A DNA stretch of 55,427 bases from an uncultured Ruminococcus sp. (GTDB lineage Bacteria; Bacillota; Clostridia; Oscillospirales; Ruminococcaceae): contig UQPZ01000010.1 of NCBI GenBank assembly GCA_900543145.1, forward strand, positions 1-55,427. The letters run 5' to 3'. Shown here piece after piece: positions 16,122-25,535 of the stretch. Numbering within the stretch: position 1 is the stretch's first letter; the number at the start of each line of letters is the position of its first letter. The notes beneath the pieces were generated by a model. The model saw only the letters and a list, made by a program, of their open reading frames with translations. It ran no database searches and was not told where the DNA came from. The position numbers and the translations under genes were made by a program.

Positions 16122-18200
16122 TTAACCCTTGCTTCTCGAAGTAATGATCTTCTCTGAAATCGACTTAGGAACTTCAATATAGCTGTCAGGCTCCATTGAA
16201 TACTGTCCTCTTCCCTGTGTCTTTGAACGCAGGTCGTTGGAATAGCCAAACATTTCAGAAAGCGGAACAAGACAGTCGACCTGAACTGCGCCGGGTCTTG
16301 TTTCCTGACCGAGGATCTGTCCTCTTCTTGAGTTAAGGTCTCCGATTACAGTTCCTAAATAATCGTCCGGAGCAATAACCGTTACCTTCATAATAGGCTC
16401 AAGTATTACAGGATCAGCCTTTCTCATAGCTTCCTTGAACGCCATTGATCCGGCGATCTTAAATGCCATTTCAGACGAGTCAACTTCATGATATGATCCG
16501 TCATAAAGCTCAACCTTTACGTCAACGACCTGGAAGCCGGCAAGAACTCCGGTTTCCATTGCGCCCTTGATACCGGCATCAACCGCAGGAATGTATTCCT
16601 TAGGAATAGAGCCGCCGACAACATGGTTGATAAACTCATAACCCTTGCCTGACTCATTGGGTTCGATATTGATCTTAACGTGACCGTACTGACCCTTACC
16701 GCCCGACTGCTTAGCGTACTTATAGTCAACGTTAGCGTTCTTTCTGATAGTTTCCTTATAAGAAACCTGAGGAGCGCCTACGTTAGCCTCTACCTTAAAT
16801 TCACGGAGAAGTCTGTCAACAATGATCTCAAGGTGAAGCTCGCCCATTCCGGCAATGATCGTCTGTCCGGTTTCCTCTGAAGTCCAGGTTCTGAAAGTAG
16901 GATCCTCTTCTGCAAGCTTAGCAAGAGCGATACCCATCTTTTCCTGACCGGCCTTGGTCTTAGGCTCGATAGCAAGCTGAATAACTGGCTCTGGGAACTC
17001 CATGGATTCAAGAATAACAGGATTTTTTTCATCGCAGAGAGTATCGCCTGTAGTAGTGACCTTAAGTCCAACTGCAGCGGCAATATCTCCCGCATAAACC
17101 TCGCTGATATCCTTACGGTGATTTGAATGCATCTGAAGAATACGTCCGATCCTCTCGGTCTTGTCCTTAGAAGCATTATATACGTTTGAACCTGCCTTCA
17201 AAACTCCTGAATAAACTCTGAAGAAGCATAGCTTACCAACAAACGGGTCGGTAGCGATCTTAAATGCAAGCGCTGAAAACGGCTCTTCATCGGAAGAAGG
17301 CCTCTCAAGCTCCTCGCCTGTTTCAGGATTTACGCCCTTGATATGTGCAATATCAGTAGGCGCCGGCATATAGTCAACAATAGCGTCAAGAAGCTTCTGT
17401 ACGCCCTTGTTCTTATATGAAGTACCGCAGGTTACAGGAACTATTGTGTTTGCAATAGTACCCTTTCTTATGCACATTTTCATTTCCTCTATAGTGAGCT
17501 CTTCACCGTCGAGGTATTTCATCATAACTTCCTCGTCCTGCTCAGCAATAGCGTCCATCATAGTAGCACGGTATTCCTCAGCCTTGTCCTTCATATCATC
17601 AGGTATATCTGTTACCTGAATATCAGTTCCGAGGTCGTTAGTGTAAATATACGCCTTCATTTCAAGCAGATCAATGATTCCCTTGAAATCCTCCTCAGCT
17701 CCGATAGGAAGCTGAATAGCTACGGCGTTTGTTTTGAGTCTTGTATGAAGCATATCAAGAACTCTGTAGAAATCGGCTCCCATAATGTCCATCTTATTAA
17801 CGTAAACCATTCTGGGGACCTTGTAATTATCAGCCTGACGCCATACGGTCTCAGTCTGAGGCTCAACGCCTCCCTTAGCGCAGAGAACCGTTACAGAACC
17901 GTCGAGAACACGCAGTGAACGCTCAACCTCGACTGTAAAGTCAACGTGGCCCGGGGTATCGATAATATTAAGTCTATGACCCTTCCAGTAACAGGTCGTA
18001 GCAGCCGAAGTAATTGTAATACCTCTCTCCTGCTCCTGCGCCATCCAGTCCATAGTTGCCGCACCCTCGTGAGTTTCTCCGATTTTATGGTTTACACCGG
18101 TATAAAACAGGATACGCTCGGTCGTTGTTGTCTTACCGGCGTCGATATGAGCCATGATACCAATATTTCTGGTATCCTGCAAAGAACAATCTCTTGCCAT
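16122..18200 (-). CDS. fusA: Translation elongation factor G
   Basis: 692 residues. G1 is AHIDAGKTTTTERIL (about 17-31), with RGITITSAATT, DTPGHVDF and NKMD following; the domain II-V architecture is complete, ending after the RGQILGQETRPGA segment. EF-G drives translocation and, with RRF, ribosome recycling. It lies 24 bp downstream of rpsG and 111 bp upstream of tuf, so tuf may have an extra promoter, although I cannot point to a clear one. Confidence 0.99.
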   Translation of the reverse strand: MARDCSLQDTRNIGIMAHIDAGKTTTTERILFYTGVNHKIGETHEGAATMDWMAQEQERGITITSAATTCYWKGHRLNIIDTPGHVDFTVEVERSLRVLDGSVTVLCAKGGVEPQTETVWRQADNYKVPRMVYVNKMDIMGADFYRVLDMLHTRLKTNAVAIQLPIGAEEDFKGIIDLLEMKAYIYTNDLGTDIQVTDIPDDMKDKAEEYRATMMDAIAEQDEEVMMKYLDGEELTIEEMKMCIRKGTIANTIVPVTCGTSYKNKGVQKLLDAIVDYMPAPTDIAHIKGVNPETGEELERPSSDEEPFSALAFKIATDPFVGKLCFFRVYSGVLKAGSNVYNASKDKTERIGRILQMHSNHRKDISEVYAGDIAAAVGLKVTTTGDTLCDEKNPVILESMEFPEPVIQLAIEPKTKAGQEKMGIALAKLAEEDPTFRTWTSEETGQTIIAGMGELHLEIIVDRLLREFKVEANVGAPQVSYKETIRKNANVDYKYAKQSGGKGQYGHVKINIEPNESGKGYEFINHVVGGSIPKEYIPAVDAGIKGAMETGVLAGFQVVDVKVELYDGSYHEVDSSEMAFKIAGSMAFKEAMRKADPVILEPIMKVTVIAPDDYLGTVIGDLNSRRGQILGQETRPGAVQVDCLVPLSEMFGYSNDLRSKTQGRGQYSMEPDSYIEVPKSISEKIITSRSKG

Positions 18201-18224
18201 AATATCCTCCTATTTATACTGTGT

Positions 18225-18695
18225 TTACCATCTGAAATGAGCGAAAGCCTTATTAGCCTCAGCCATTTTATGTGTATCGTCGCGCTTCTTGCATGAACCG
18301 CCTACACCGTTGAGAGCGTCAAGGATCTCAGCAGCGAGCCTTTCTCTCATAGTAGCCTCGTTTCTTTCACGAGAATACTTTGTTATCCATCTGAGTCCGA
18401 GAGTCTGACGTCTTTCGGGTCTTACCTCCATAGGAACCTGATAGGTAGCTCCTCCTACACGGCGGGCCTTTACTTCGAGCTCAGGCATGATATTGTTCAT
18501 AGCCTCTTCAAAAACTTCGAGAGCGGGACGTCCCGTTTTCTCCTCTACGATTTCAAATGCTCCGTAAACTATCTTCTGAGCAACGCCCTTCTTGCCGTCC
18601 AGCATGATATTGTTTACAAGACGCGTTACAAGCTTAGAATTGTATACAGGATCAAGAAGTACGTCTCTTTTAGCAACTTTACCTCTTCTTGGCAC
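18225..18695 (-). CDS. rpsG: 30S ribosomal protein S7
   Basis: 156 residues when started at the GTG at 18695, which gives the canonical PRRGKVAKR N-terminus and has GAAGGAGGG at 7 nt. A longer reading begins before this ribosome site and is unlikely. S7 nucleates the 30S head and contacts the E-site tRNA. In Escherichia coli S7 also represses the str operon by binding the rpsL-rpsG spacer; here that spacer is about 210 nt and contains short hairpins. Confidence 0.98.
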   Translation of the reverse strand: MPRRGKVAKRDVLLDPVYNSKLVTRLVNNIMLDGKKGVAQKIVYGAFEIVEEKTGRPALEVFEEAMNNIMPELEVKARRVGGATYQVPMEVRPERRQTLGLRWITKYSRERNEATMRERLAAEILDALNGVGGSCKKRDDTHKMAEANKAFAHFRW

Positions 18696-18907
18696 TTTAA
18701 TTCCCTCCTTCACAAATAAATGAATTCATAGGTACTCGCTCTGCAGCCTTGAGCTGCAGCCCCGTCAGTCCAATGCAGAGGAAAAATAAAATTCCGCTTC
18801 TAAAGCAGATATATATAATCACTCTACACGCAACTGTGGTCTTCGCAGTATGCGACAATGAGTCTAACCTTATTTAATGAGTTTTAAGCAGTAAAGCCTG
18901 AGCTTTA
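18696..18907 (-). other. Long rpsL-rpsG intercistronic leader with hairpins
   Basis: 212 nt with no ORF. Read on the minus strand it contains a small hairpin right after rpsL (TAAAGC/GCTTTA, 18907-18892), TCGCA-TAC-TGCGA, GCTTTAGAAGC, and two copies of GCTGCAG separated by a few bases just ahead of the rpsG ribosome site. It is far longer than the other spacers in the operon and could be an S7 autoregulation site; this is inferred by analogy only. Confidence 0.4.
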
Positions 18908-19333
18908 TTACTTGGCAGCTCCTGCCTTAGGCTTCTTAGCGCCGTATTTTGAGCGAGCCTGCATTCTCTTGGCAACGCCCTGAGCGTCAAGAGTTCCTCT
19001 GATGATGTGGTAACGCACACCTGGGAGATCCTTTACACGTCCGCCTCTGATGAGAACAACGCTGTGCTCCTGCAGATTGTGACCGATACCCGGAATATAA
19101 GCTGTTACTTCGTTTCCGTTTGTAAGCTTAACTCTGGCGATTTTTCTCATAGCTGAGTTAGGCTTCTTAGGTGTAGCGGTTCTTACTGCTGTACATACGC
19201 CTCTCTTCTGAGGACAGTTCTGATCGATAGCTACTTTCTTCTTTGAGTTATAACCCTTCTGAAGCGCAGGAGCAGTCGACTTTGTTTCAAGAACGTCTCT
19301 TCCCTTTCTTACTAACTGGTTAAAGGTTGGCAT
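18908..19333 (-). CDS. rpsL: 30S ribosomal protein S12
   Basis: 141 residues. The family core is intact: RKGRDV at the start, then TATPKKPNSAMRKIARV and IRGGRVKDLPGVRYHI. The lysines in PKKPNS and GRVKD, which change in streptomycin-resistant mutants, are wild type. The basic C-terminus ends in KYGAKKPKAGAAK. S12 forms part of the decoding site. It is the first gene of the str operon, with GAAAGGAGAGA before the ATG. Confidence 0.99.
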   Translation of the reverse strand: MPTFNQLVRKGRDVLETKSTAPALQKGYNSKKKVAIDQNCPQKRGVCTAVRTATPKKPNSAMRKIARVKLTNGNEVTAYIPGIGHNLQEHSVVLIRGGRVKDLPGVRYHIIRGTLDAQGVAKRMQARSKYGAKKPKAGAAK

Positions 19334-19394
19334 AATTTCTCTCCTTTCATTAAAATACTATACGACTGATTACAATTCATCAGCATACTTTAAT

Positions 19395-19423
19395 ATTATA
19401 CACCGCAAAAACGCGGCTGTCAA
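19395..19423 (-). promoter_or_regulatory. Consensus promoter of the str operon
   Basis: Minus strand TTGACA (19423-19418), exactly 17 bp, TATAAT (19400-19395). The spacer itself is an inverted repeat, CCGC-GTTTTT-GCGG. It gives a leader of about 55 nt to rpsL. Confidence 0.92.
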
Positions 19424-19504
19424 GCATTTTCTTCAATTTTACCTGTTATAAATTCCTACAAAATTTTCATCTATGCCTATATAATTATTGCCTGTTTTCT
19501 ACAA

Positions 19505-19573
19505 AACATACGAAAGGCGGAGAAATTATCCATTTCCCCGCACAAAATCCTGTAGTTCACAATCATCTCCGCC
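19505..19573 (-). terminator. Possible terminator after the anti-sigma gene
   Basis: GGCGGAGA (19516-19523) and TCTCCGCC (19566-19573) form an 8-bp perfect stem with a 42-nt loop. On the minus strand it is followed by TTTCGTATGTTTT. It lies between the membrane protein gene and the str promoter. Confidence 0.5.
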
Positions 19574-19600
19574 GTTGACCGCTTAATTTACCGGGTATTT

Positions 19601-20785
19601 TCAATGACCTTGTGATATTTCATCAAGCAGCCTCAGTATATCGGCAGCGCTGCTCTCCTCCTTAGATATTTCAAGATCTCCCATGTCTGTACTGAAATAT
19701 ATATTCTCGCCGGTTTCATAAAGCAGATATTCGGCTGACGTATCATCAGATCCCTTCCTAACAGAAAACTCACGCAAAGGCATTAGATCATATGCTTTTT
19801 TATAGGGATCTGCTTTTATCTTCTCAACATAATCGTTAATTATAGTATCCAGCAGCAGCCTTTCCTGCTCGTTTTCTATTTTTGCTTCAAAGAGCAGGCT
19901 GCCGTTTTCCACGGCATACTCTCTTATAGTAAATTCCGCTTCAGCTTCAGGCTGATAAACAGGGTCGGCAGTGAACGCATCGGATACCTGAATAATATCC
20001 GAATTGATCACATCAATATCATACATCTCCGGAGGCTGTGCGCATTTTACTCTTATCTGCATTCCGGTCTTTATATTCTCCGTAGATATTATACGATTGC
20101 TGCCGTCATAAATATATCCGAAGTCATTCCTGACCGAATAATAACATGTCAAGCCGTTCTTCACCGTTTCTACCGTAATAGCTTCTTCCGATATTTCATA
20201 AACCTTACCGCTGAAATAAGTACCTGTAAGATCGGTTATATATTCACCTTCTTTTAAGCTTCCGATCGTCTGGAGTATTCCGCAGGAATTTATTATTTCT
20301 GGATAAGTTTCCATTATAGTTCCGTCGAAGTTTACAACAACTGTATCTCCTGTTTTAAAACTGCTGAAATCCGTTTTGCTGTTATCTGAGCCGAAAAATT
20401 CACAGCTATCCGCAAAGGATACGCTGATAAGACCCTCTCCCTCTTTACAGATCATAACGCCGTTTTCCCTGACCTGAACGATTACAGCTCTGAAATGTTC
20501 TCCTTTTCGTTCCGCAGCGTAATCTATATTACGGCTGTCCTCATCACCGTCATTTCCTTCATCGACGCTTTCCTGCAATATCCCGTTTATCCTTGGATAA
20601 TCTTTACGAACCGAATAACCCAGCGCATATATCCCTGCACAGATCAGCACGACCGCACAAATCACCGCTGTAAAATAACGGCGTTTCAAAAATACTCGGG
20701 TATTTGTTTTATCCTGTCTCATAATTACTGCTTCCTTCCACTTAGGGGGTGCGGAATACTTATCAAAAATTCTAAGCTGTTTCAT
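19601..20785 (-). CDS. Putative membrane-bound anti-sigma partner
   Basis: 394 residues from the ATG at 20785 (GAGGTGGAG at about 5 nt); an in-frame GTG three codons upstream is less likely. A basic cytoplasmic segment of about 35 residues is followed by one membrane helix (about 37-57) and a large extracellular part of some 330 residues. That part is rich in beta strands (several GxxVxV/DxTGTYFSG-like turns) and ends in a region with RFSVRKG-like strands. I do not recognise a named domain. It starts 11 bp after an ECF sigma gene and has the topology of an anti-sigma factor, so I infer it holds the sigma factor at the membrane and senses an external signal. It is not the classical RsgI layout. 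Confidence 0.6.
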   Translation of the reverse strand: MKQLRIFDKYSAPPKWKEAVIMRQDKTNTRVFLKRRYFTAVICAVVLICAGIYALGYSVRKDYPRINGILQESVDEGNDGDEDSRNIDYAAERKGEHFRAVIVQVRENGVMICKEGEGLISVSFADSCEFFGSDNSKTDFSSFKTGDTVVVNFDGTIMETYPEIINSCGILQTIGSLKEGEYITDLTGTYFSGKVYEISEEAITVETVKNGLTCYYSVRNDFGYIYDGSNRIISTENIKTGMQIRVKCAQPPEMYDIDVINSDIIQVSDAFTADPVYQPEAEAEFTIREYAVENGSLLFEAKIENEQERLLLDTIINDYVEKIKADPYKKAYDLMPLREFSVRKGSDDTSAEYLLYETGENIYFSTDMGDLEISKEESSAADILRLLDEISQGH

Positions 20786-20796
20786 AAACTCCACCT

Positions 20797-21276
20797 CTAT
20801 TCAGTCAGATACTTCTTTAACTGCTCCCTGCCTCGTTTTAGATGCGATTTAACAGTATTTTCTTTAATTCCTGTTATTTCAGAAATTTCCCTTACCGAAT
20901 ATTCCTCGTAGTAATAAAGATATATCGAATCTCTTTGAACGGGAGCAAGTCTGAAAATAAGCTCTGTCATTTCAATATCTTTTTTATCCTCAAACGGTAT
21001 CATAAGCTCATTAAGATCAACGGTATTCTTCCGCAATCTGTACCGCAGAACACTTCTGCACTCGTTGAGCGCAACCGTAATGAGCCATGCTTTTGCGTTA
21101 GGAGGCCCGCCCTTTTTCAGTTCTCTGAAAAGCTTGAAAAATACGTTTTGAAAACAATCCTCCGCGTCAGAATAATTTCCGGTATGTACGATACAGAGCC
21201 TTGATACCAAATCCGAGTATTCCTCTACATAACGGCGGAATAAAACGTTCAGCTCAGTATCTGTAATATTTTTCAT
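20797..21276 (-). CDS. ECF-type RNA polymerase sigma factor
   Basis: 159 residues from the ATG at 21276 (AAAGGGGGTG at about 6 nt); the in-frame GTG at 21285 is in the ribosome site. Region 2 is seen in NYSDAEDCFQNVFFKLFREL with the WLITVALNECRS helix. Region 4 is the HTH in YEEYSVREISEITGIKENTVKSHLKRGREQLKK. It would redirect RNA polymerase in response to an envelope signal, together with the next gene. The upstream neighbour is the wall-anchored GH5 gene, separated by a terminator, so any regulation of that enzyme by this sigma is speculation. Confidence 0.93.
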   Translation of the reverse strand: MKNITDTELNVLFRRYVEEYSDLVSRLCIVHTGNYSDAEDCFQNVFFKLFRELKKGGPPNAKAWLITVALNECRSVLRYRLRKNTVDLNELMIPFEDKKDIEMTELIFRLAPVQRDSIYLYYYEEYSVREISEITGIKENTVKSHLKRGREQLKKYLTE

Positions 21277-21402
21277 GCCTTTCACCCCCTTTATAAATTA
21301 AAACGCCGTATATGCTTATATGGTTGCAGTCTTATTGATTTTTTATACCATAAAATAATTACTCTGATATGAACGCCGCTGAGCAGAGATCATATTAATA
21401 AA

Positions 21403-21443
21403 ACAGCCGCTTCGGTCTGAAAGATCAAAACCGAAGCGGCTGT
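21403..21443 (-). terminator. Terminator of the wall-anchored GH5 gene
   Basis: CAGCCGCTTCGGT (21404-21416) pairs perfectly with ACCGAAGCGGCTG (21430-21442), with A/T runs on both sides. It lies 40 bp after the GH5 stop. Confidence 0.9.
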
Positions 21444-21482
21444 AATTTTTTTAATTTCAGCAAAACTTATTACTGAACTGTT

Positions 21483-24400
21483 TTATTTCTTCTTTTTAAC
21501 AACGATCAGAGCTGCCGCCGAGAGAAGCACTCCTGTAAGAGCAGCTGCCTTAGCTCCCGTATTCGGATTGCTGCCTGCGCCTGAATTACCGTTTCCGGAA
21601 TCGGAGGACGGTGAAGAAGCCGTACCGCTGTCTGACGAAGAACTCTGTGAAGAGGAGTCCTGTGTGTTGGAATCGTTGGAATCTGCTGAAGATGAATCGC
21701 TGTCGCTTGACTCCGATCCCTGAGAAGAGGAATCAATATCCGATGAATTTTCAGATGAGCTGTCCTCACTTGAAGGATCGTCATAGATATCCTCTCCTAC
21801 TATTACGGTAAACTCAACTGTTAATCCGTTTTCAGTCATTGCCGTAACAGTAGCCTTGCCCTCGTTCATTGCCGTAACTGTAATTCTTACCTCACCTGTT
21901 TCAGGATCGGTCGCCAATGCAGTATTATCGACAGAAACGATATTTGCATTATCAGAAGTGAATGTTACCAGAGAATCGGTATTTCTCGGTATGATCTTTA
22001 CTGCCAGCTCAGCAGTATCTCCGATATTGTCAAGAACGATCTTCTTATCTGTAACCGCTGTCATTTTCAGCGCTTCATTCTTTTTATCGGAAGCTGACTG
22101 CTTAAATTCAACATTCTGAAGAGTAAATGTAACTTCAATAGTAGTAGGATTTGAAACTGTTGTAAACCTAGCTACATGATCGGCTGCGGAAACCTCGTCT
22201 ACAATAGAGCCGTCCCAAGCATTGATAGGCCTTCCGCTGTCAAATACCTCAGAATTAAGTGCGGAAGCAAAATCACTGTTGTTTATAGTAAGCTCTGTTC
22301 CGTTTACCTTAACGCTGTCATATCTTATTTCAGCGCTGTTAAGAGGTGATTTCTTTGCGTTTCCGCTTGTTATGTCAGAATCCTTGATATAAACAGCCGT
22401 AAGATTGTTTATTTCGGTTATACCAGCCTTTTTACCTGCTGATGAAAGCTGGCTGTTAAGATCGAATGATACTGTATACTGTCCGTCGCCCGTTGCCTTT
22501 ACAGCATCTCCGAGCTCAGTTCCGTAATAATTCTTTGCCGTATCGTTATAAAGAACGTGAAGCGCCAGATTTACTTCTTCCTTAGCAGCGCTGTCAAGAA
22601 CCTCGATCTTTACAGTTCTGGTAACTCCGCTTGAAGCTGTCATAGTTACATAAGCAACTCCGTTTTTAACGCCTACAGCCTTGCCCAGCGAGTTAACTGT
22701 TACAATATTTGTATTCGACGATTTATAGGTAATATAATCGTCTGCGCCGGCAGGCTCGACCGACGGATTGAGATAAACGTATTTACCTGAAATAACAGTA
22801 TAGGAATCCTCTGCGCTGATAGCGGTCGCCGCATTTTCAGAAGCCTTCGGAGAAACCTTTACAGTTATGGTCTTTTCAATGCTTCCGCTCTGTGAATATG
22901 CTCTTACCGTCGTAATTCCTATTCCTCTTGCCCTTATTTTGCCCTGTGATACAGTCGCAATAGTTTCATCGTCCGTACTCCAGATAACAACATCATTTGA
23001 ACCGGATGGAGTAACTTCAGCCGTTACCGTATAATTATCGCCCAGCTCTACGCTGACCTTTTCATCGCTGAGAGCTATATCGGTTATCGGGTCAACAGAC
23101 GGACCCTGAACAACGTCCTTGAAATCATAGCTGTTGTTCTTGGACGTATTAGGCAGATACGTTCCTCTCATCATTGCGTCTATAATTGTTTTGAACAAAG
23201 GTTCGCATTTTGTTCTGTTCCAGTAGGAATACAAGCCGGTTTCATATTCGCCCTTTGTACCGTATCCCTGATCCCATACTACAGGAACAGCTCCGGCAGC
23301 CTGACAGGCGCGGTGAACTATCTCGGAGAAATAAGCTCTGGCTACGTCGTTGTATCCGCTCTCGGTTCCCGCCTGAGTATAGGTTCTTGTTCCGTACTCT
23401 CCGAGTATTATCGGAACTTTATGCTTTGCTGCACACTTTTTGAGTGCGTCAGCTACCTGATATACTTCGCTGTAAGTCCATGTTACGTTTGTTGATGCCT
23501 TGTAAATATGAAGCGCAAACATGATCCTGTTTTCTGTATTGTAGCTGTCGTCTGCAAGAACGAAGCCTGACTGAGTTCCTCCGTTTGCATAGTGCGAAAC
23601 TACCGAAAGCCATCTCTTAGCATTGTTCGAGCCTGTAGAACGTACTACGTTTACAAATATCTGATTGAGATTAACTATAACAGGGGTATCGTATGCGATA
23701 GCCTCAGCCGAATTTTTGGCGTCGCCTTCCATGCAGGTGATCTCATTCATAGACTCGAAAATAAGATGCTCGTCGTAATTCTTGAAATACTCTGCAATAT
23801 TTCTCCATACCTTTTCAAATTTATCATAAACCTGATCAATATCCTCCGCAGCTACTCTGAGCCAGCCCGACTGCTCTGCGCCGTCGTGGTGAACATTGAT
23901 GATAGCGTACATATCCTGAGATACGCAGTAATCCACGATGTCCTGAACTCTGCTTATCCATGTATCGTTTATCGAATAGCCGTTTTCGTCGTCGATCATC
24001 GTTCCCCAGGTTACAGGGATACGCACCGTATTATATCCGGCGTCATGAAGCGCCTTTATATAAGCCTTTGTAGTCTCAACCGACTGCCATGAGGTCTCGC
24101 TTGGAGTAAAGCCGGAATGTCCGTCCATTGTATTTCCGAGGTTTGTTCCTACGCCCATTTCCTTAACTATCTCATCGTCTGTAAGATCACGGTAAGGAAG
24201 AGGAGCAGCCTGTGTTCCCGTATCCTTGAAAAGCATATTTGCTTTTACCTTTTCAAGACTTGCTCTCGCGTTGACAAGTTCCGTATCAGAAGCTGACTGG
24301 TTTTCATAAACTGTCTTTGCCTTAGCAAGCTCAGTCTGGAATTTATCCCATGAAGCGTCCTGATATTTTGACGAGTCCATCGTATCGCAGTAATCAAGCG

Positions 24401-25535
24401 TCATCTTCATAAGCTCACGCTTGCTTGTCTGCTCTACCGGAGGTGCGTCGTAGGTCGTGCTTTCAACTGCCGGAGCCTTGAAGCCTGAGGGATATGCAGC
24501 TCCGTTATTGAATATGATACCGAGAAATTCACAGTTTGTATTATCGGTATATGCCTTAACGGTAATAGTTATTTCATTGGCATAACTTGAATTCCATGTA
24601 CTGCCGTCCTGCATTGATTTATTTATATTGACATCAGGGAATTTGTAATTACCCGTACCGGCGTTTCCGATCAGATTATCCTGAATTGCGTTACCGCTCT
24701 TTCCGTATGTTGCAGAAGCGTTCTGTCCTACCAGATATTTGCTTGAAGCCTTTCCTACCGGCTGACCGTCGGCTCCGTCCGGACCAAGCTTGATCTGAGT
24801 ATTAAGCATTGAATCGGTTCCGCCCTCTGTCATTTTAACATATATGACAGCCTTTGAAGCAGCCTTCCAGTTAACGCCGTCTGCGTCCAACTCTTCTTCT
24901 GTGATAGTATACAGAGTCAGAGGATTTTCAGGAGTAACGTCTCCCGAAGGCGGATTTGCCGAGATCTTAACGTTATAGTACCCGGTAAGTGTTACTACGG
25001 GAGCGTCGGCGTTTACCTTATCTCCGTTTTCATCGTAAGGACTGATATCGCTTCCGAAGGAAAGATTTATTCCCTTAAGTGTCTTGCCTGTACCCAGAGA
25101 AGCCTTGATCGAATCCGTACTGATATAAGCCGAATATGTCCCCGACGCAGAATCGTACTCGCCGTCGCCAGCGGTTAGGAAGTTATCCTGCCAGCCTCCC
25201 CAGCCTGAGTCGAACGGCTGGAAGTTAAAGAGCTTTGCTGTATCATCAATTTCTCCGTCAACAGTATAAGTAACCTTTAGGTATTCACCCGTAGGGACCT
25301 TGCTGTCAGAATTGGTCTGAAGATAGCCCCATGTGTATTTGCCGGGATTATTGTCGTCTTCCTGAAGCAAGGACTCATCTGATGATACCCTTTTCTTTTC
25401 AAGTATGCTGGTTTCCGCTGCTCCGTCCCATGGATTCGCCGCACTTACGCTCGCAGGAGCAAGCGCAGACAGACCAAGAGAGGAAAATCCGACCACAGCG
25501 GATAGGAAACCTGCCATGGTTCTTTTCAATTTCAT
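21483..25535 (-). CDS. Cell-wall-anchored multidomain GH5 glycanase
   Basis: 1350 residues. Signal peptide 1-33 (ends ASVSA). A beta-rich region of about 330 residues follows, probably two carbohydrate-binding modules, then a helical FIVAR-like segment (about 370-435). The GH5 barrel is about 455-800: GTNLGNTMDG, VRIPVTWG, NVHHDG, acid/base Glu598 (SMNEI rather than the usual NEP) and nucleophile Glu713 (ILGEYGT). Then come two bacterial Ig-like Big_2 domains (about 817-897 and 904-980), a beta module (about 985-1155), a third Big_2 (about 1165-1255), a Ser/Asp-rich linker, and the sorting signal NPNTG with a membrane helix and KKKK. A sortase would fix the enzyme to peptidoglycan, holding the fibre at the cell. 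GGAGGT precedes the ATG; a TATAAT is at 25565-25560. Confidence 0.95.
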   Translation of the reverse strand: MKLKRTMAGFLSAVVGFSSLGLSALAPASVSAANPWDGAAETSILEKKRVSSDESLLQEDDNNPGKYTWGYLQTNSDSKVPTGEYLKVTYTVDGEIDDTAKLFNFQPFDSGWGGWQDNFLTAGDGEYDSASGTYSAYISTDSIKASLGTGKTLKGINLSFGSDISPYDENGDKVNADAPVVTLTGYYNVKISANPPSGDVTPENPLTLYTITEEELDADGVNWKAASKAVIYVKMTEGGTDSMLNTQIKLGPDGADGQPVGKASSKYLVGQNASATYGKSGNAIQDNLIGNAGTGNYKFPDVNINKSMQDGSTWNSSYANEITITVKAYTDNTNCEFLGIIFNNGAAYPSGFKAPAVESTTYDAPPVEQTSKRELMKMTLDYCDTMDSSKYQDASWDKFQTELAKAKTVYENQSASDTELVNARASLEKVKANMLFKDTGTQAAPLPYRDLTDDEIVKEMGVGTNLGNTMDGHSGFTPSETSWQSVETTKAYIKALHDAGYNTVRIPVTWGTMIDDENGYSINDTWISRVQDIVDYCVSQDMYAIINVHHDGAEQSGWLRVAAEDIDQVYDKFEKVWRNIAEYFKNYDEHLIFESMNEITCMEGDAKNSAEAIAYDTPVIVNLNQIFVNVVRSTGSNNAKRWLSVVSHYANGGTQSGFVLADDSYNTENRIMFALHIYKASTNVTWTYSEVYQVADALKKCAAKHKVPIILGEYGTRTYTQAGTESGYNDVARAYFSEIVHRACQAAGAVPVVWDQGYGTKGEYETGLYSYWNRTKCEPLFKTIIDAMMRGTYLPNTSKNNSYDFKDVVQGPSVDPITDIALSDEKVSVELGDNYTVTAEVTPSGSNDVVIWSTDDETIATVSQGKIRARGIGITTVRAYSQSGSIEKTITVKVSPKASENAATAISAEDSYTVISGKYVYLNPSVEPAGADDYITYKSSNTNIVTVNSLGKAVGVKNGVAYVTMTASSGVTRTVKIEVLDSAAKEEVNLALHVLYNDTAKNYYGTELGDAVKATGDGQYTVSFDLNSQLSSAGKKAGITEINNLTAVYIKDSDITSGNAKKSPLNSAEIRYDSVKVNGTELTINNSDFASALNSEVFDSGRPINAWDGSIVDEVSAADHVARFTTVSNPTTIEVTFTLQNVEFKQSASDKKNEALKMTAVTDKKIVLDNIGDTAELAVKIIPRNTDSLVTFTSDNANIVSVDNTALATDPETGEVRITVTAMNEGKATVTAMTENGLTVEFTVIVGEDIYDDPSSEDSSSENSSDIDSSSQGSESSDSDSSSADSNDSNTQDSSSQSSSSDSGTASSPSSDSGNGNSGAGSNPNTGAKAAALTGVLLSAAALIVVKKKK

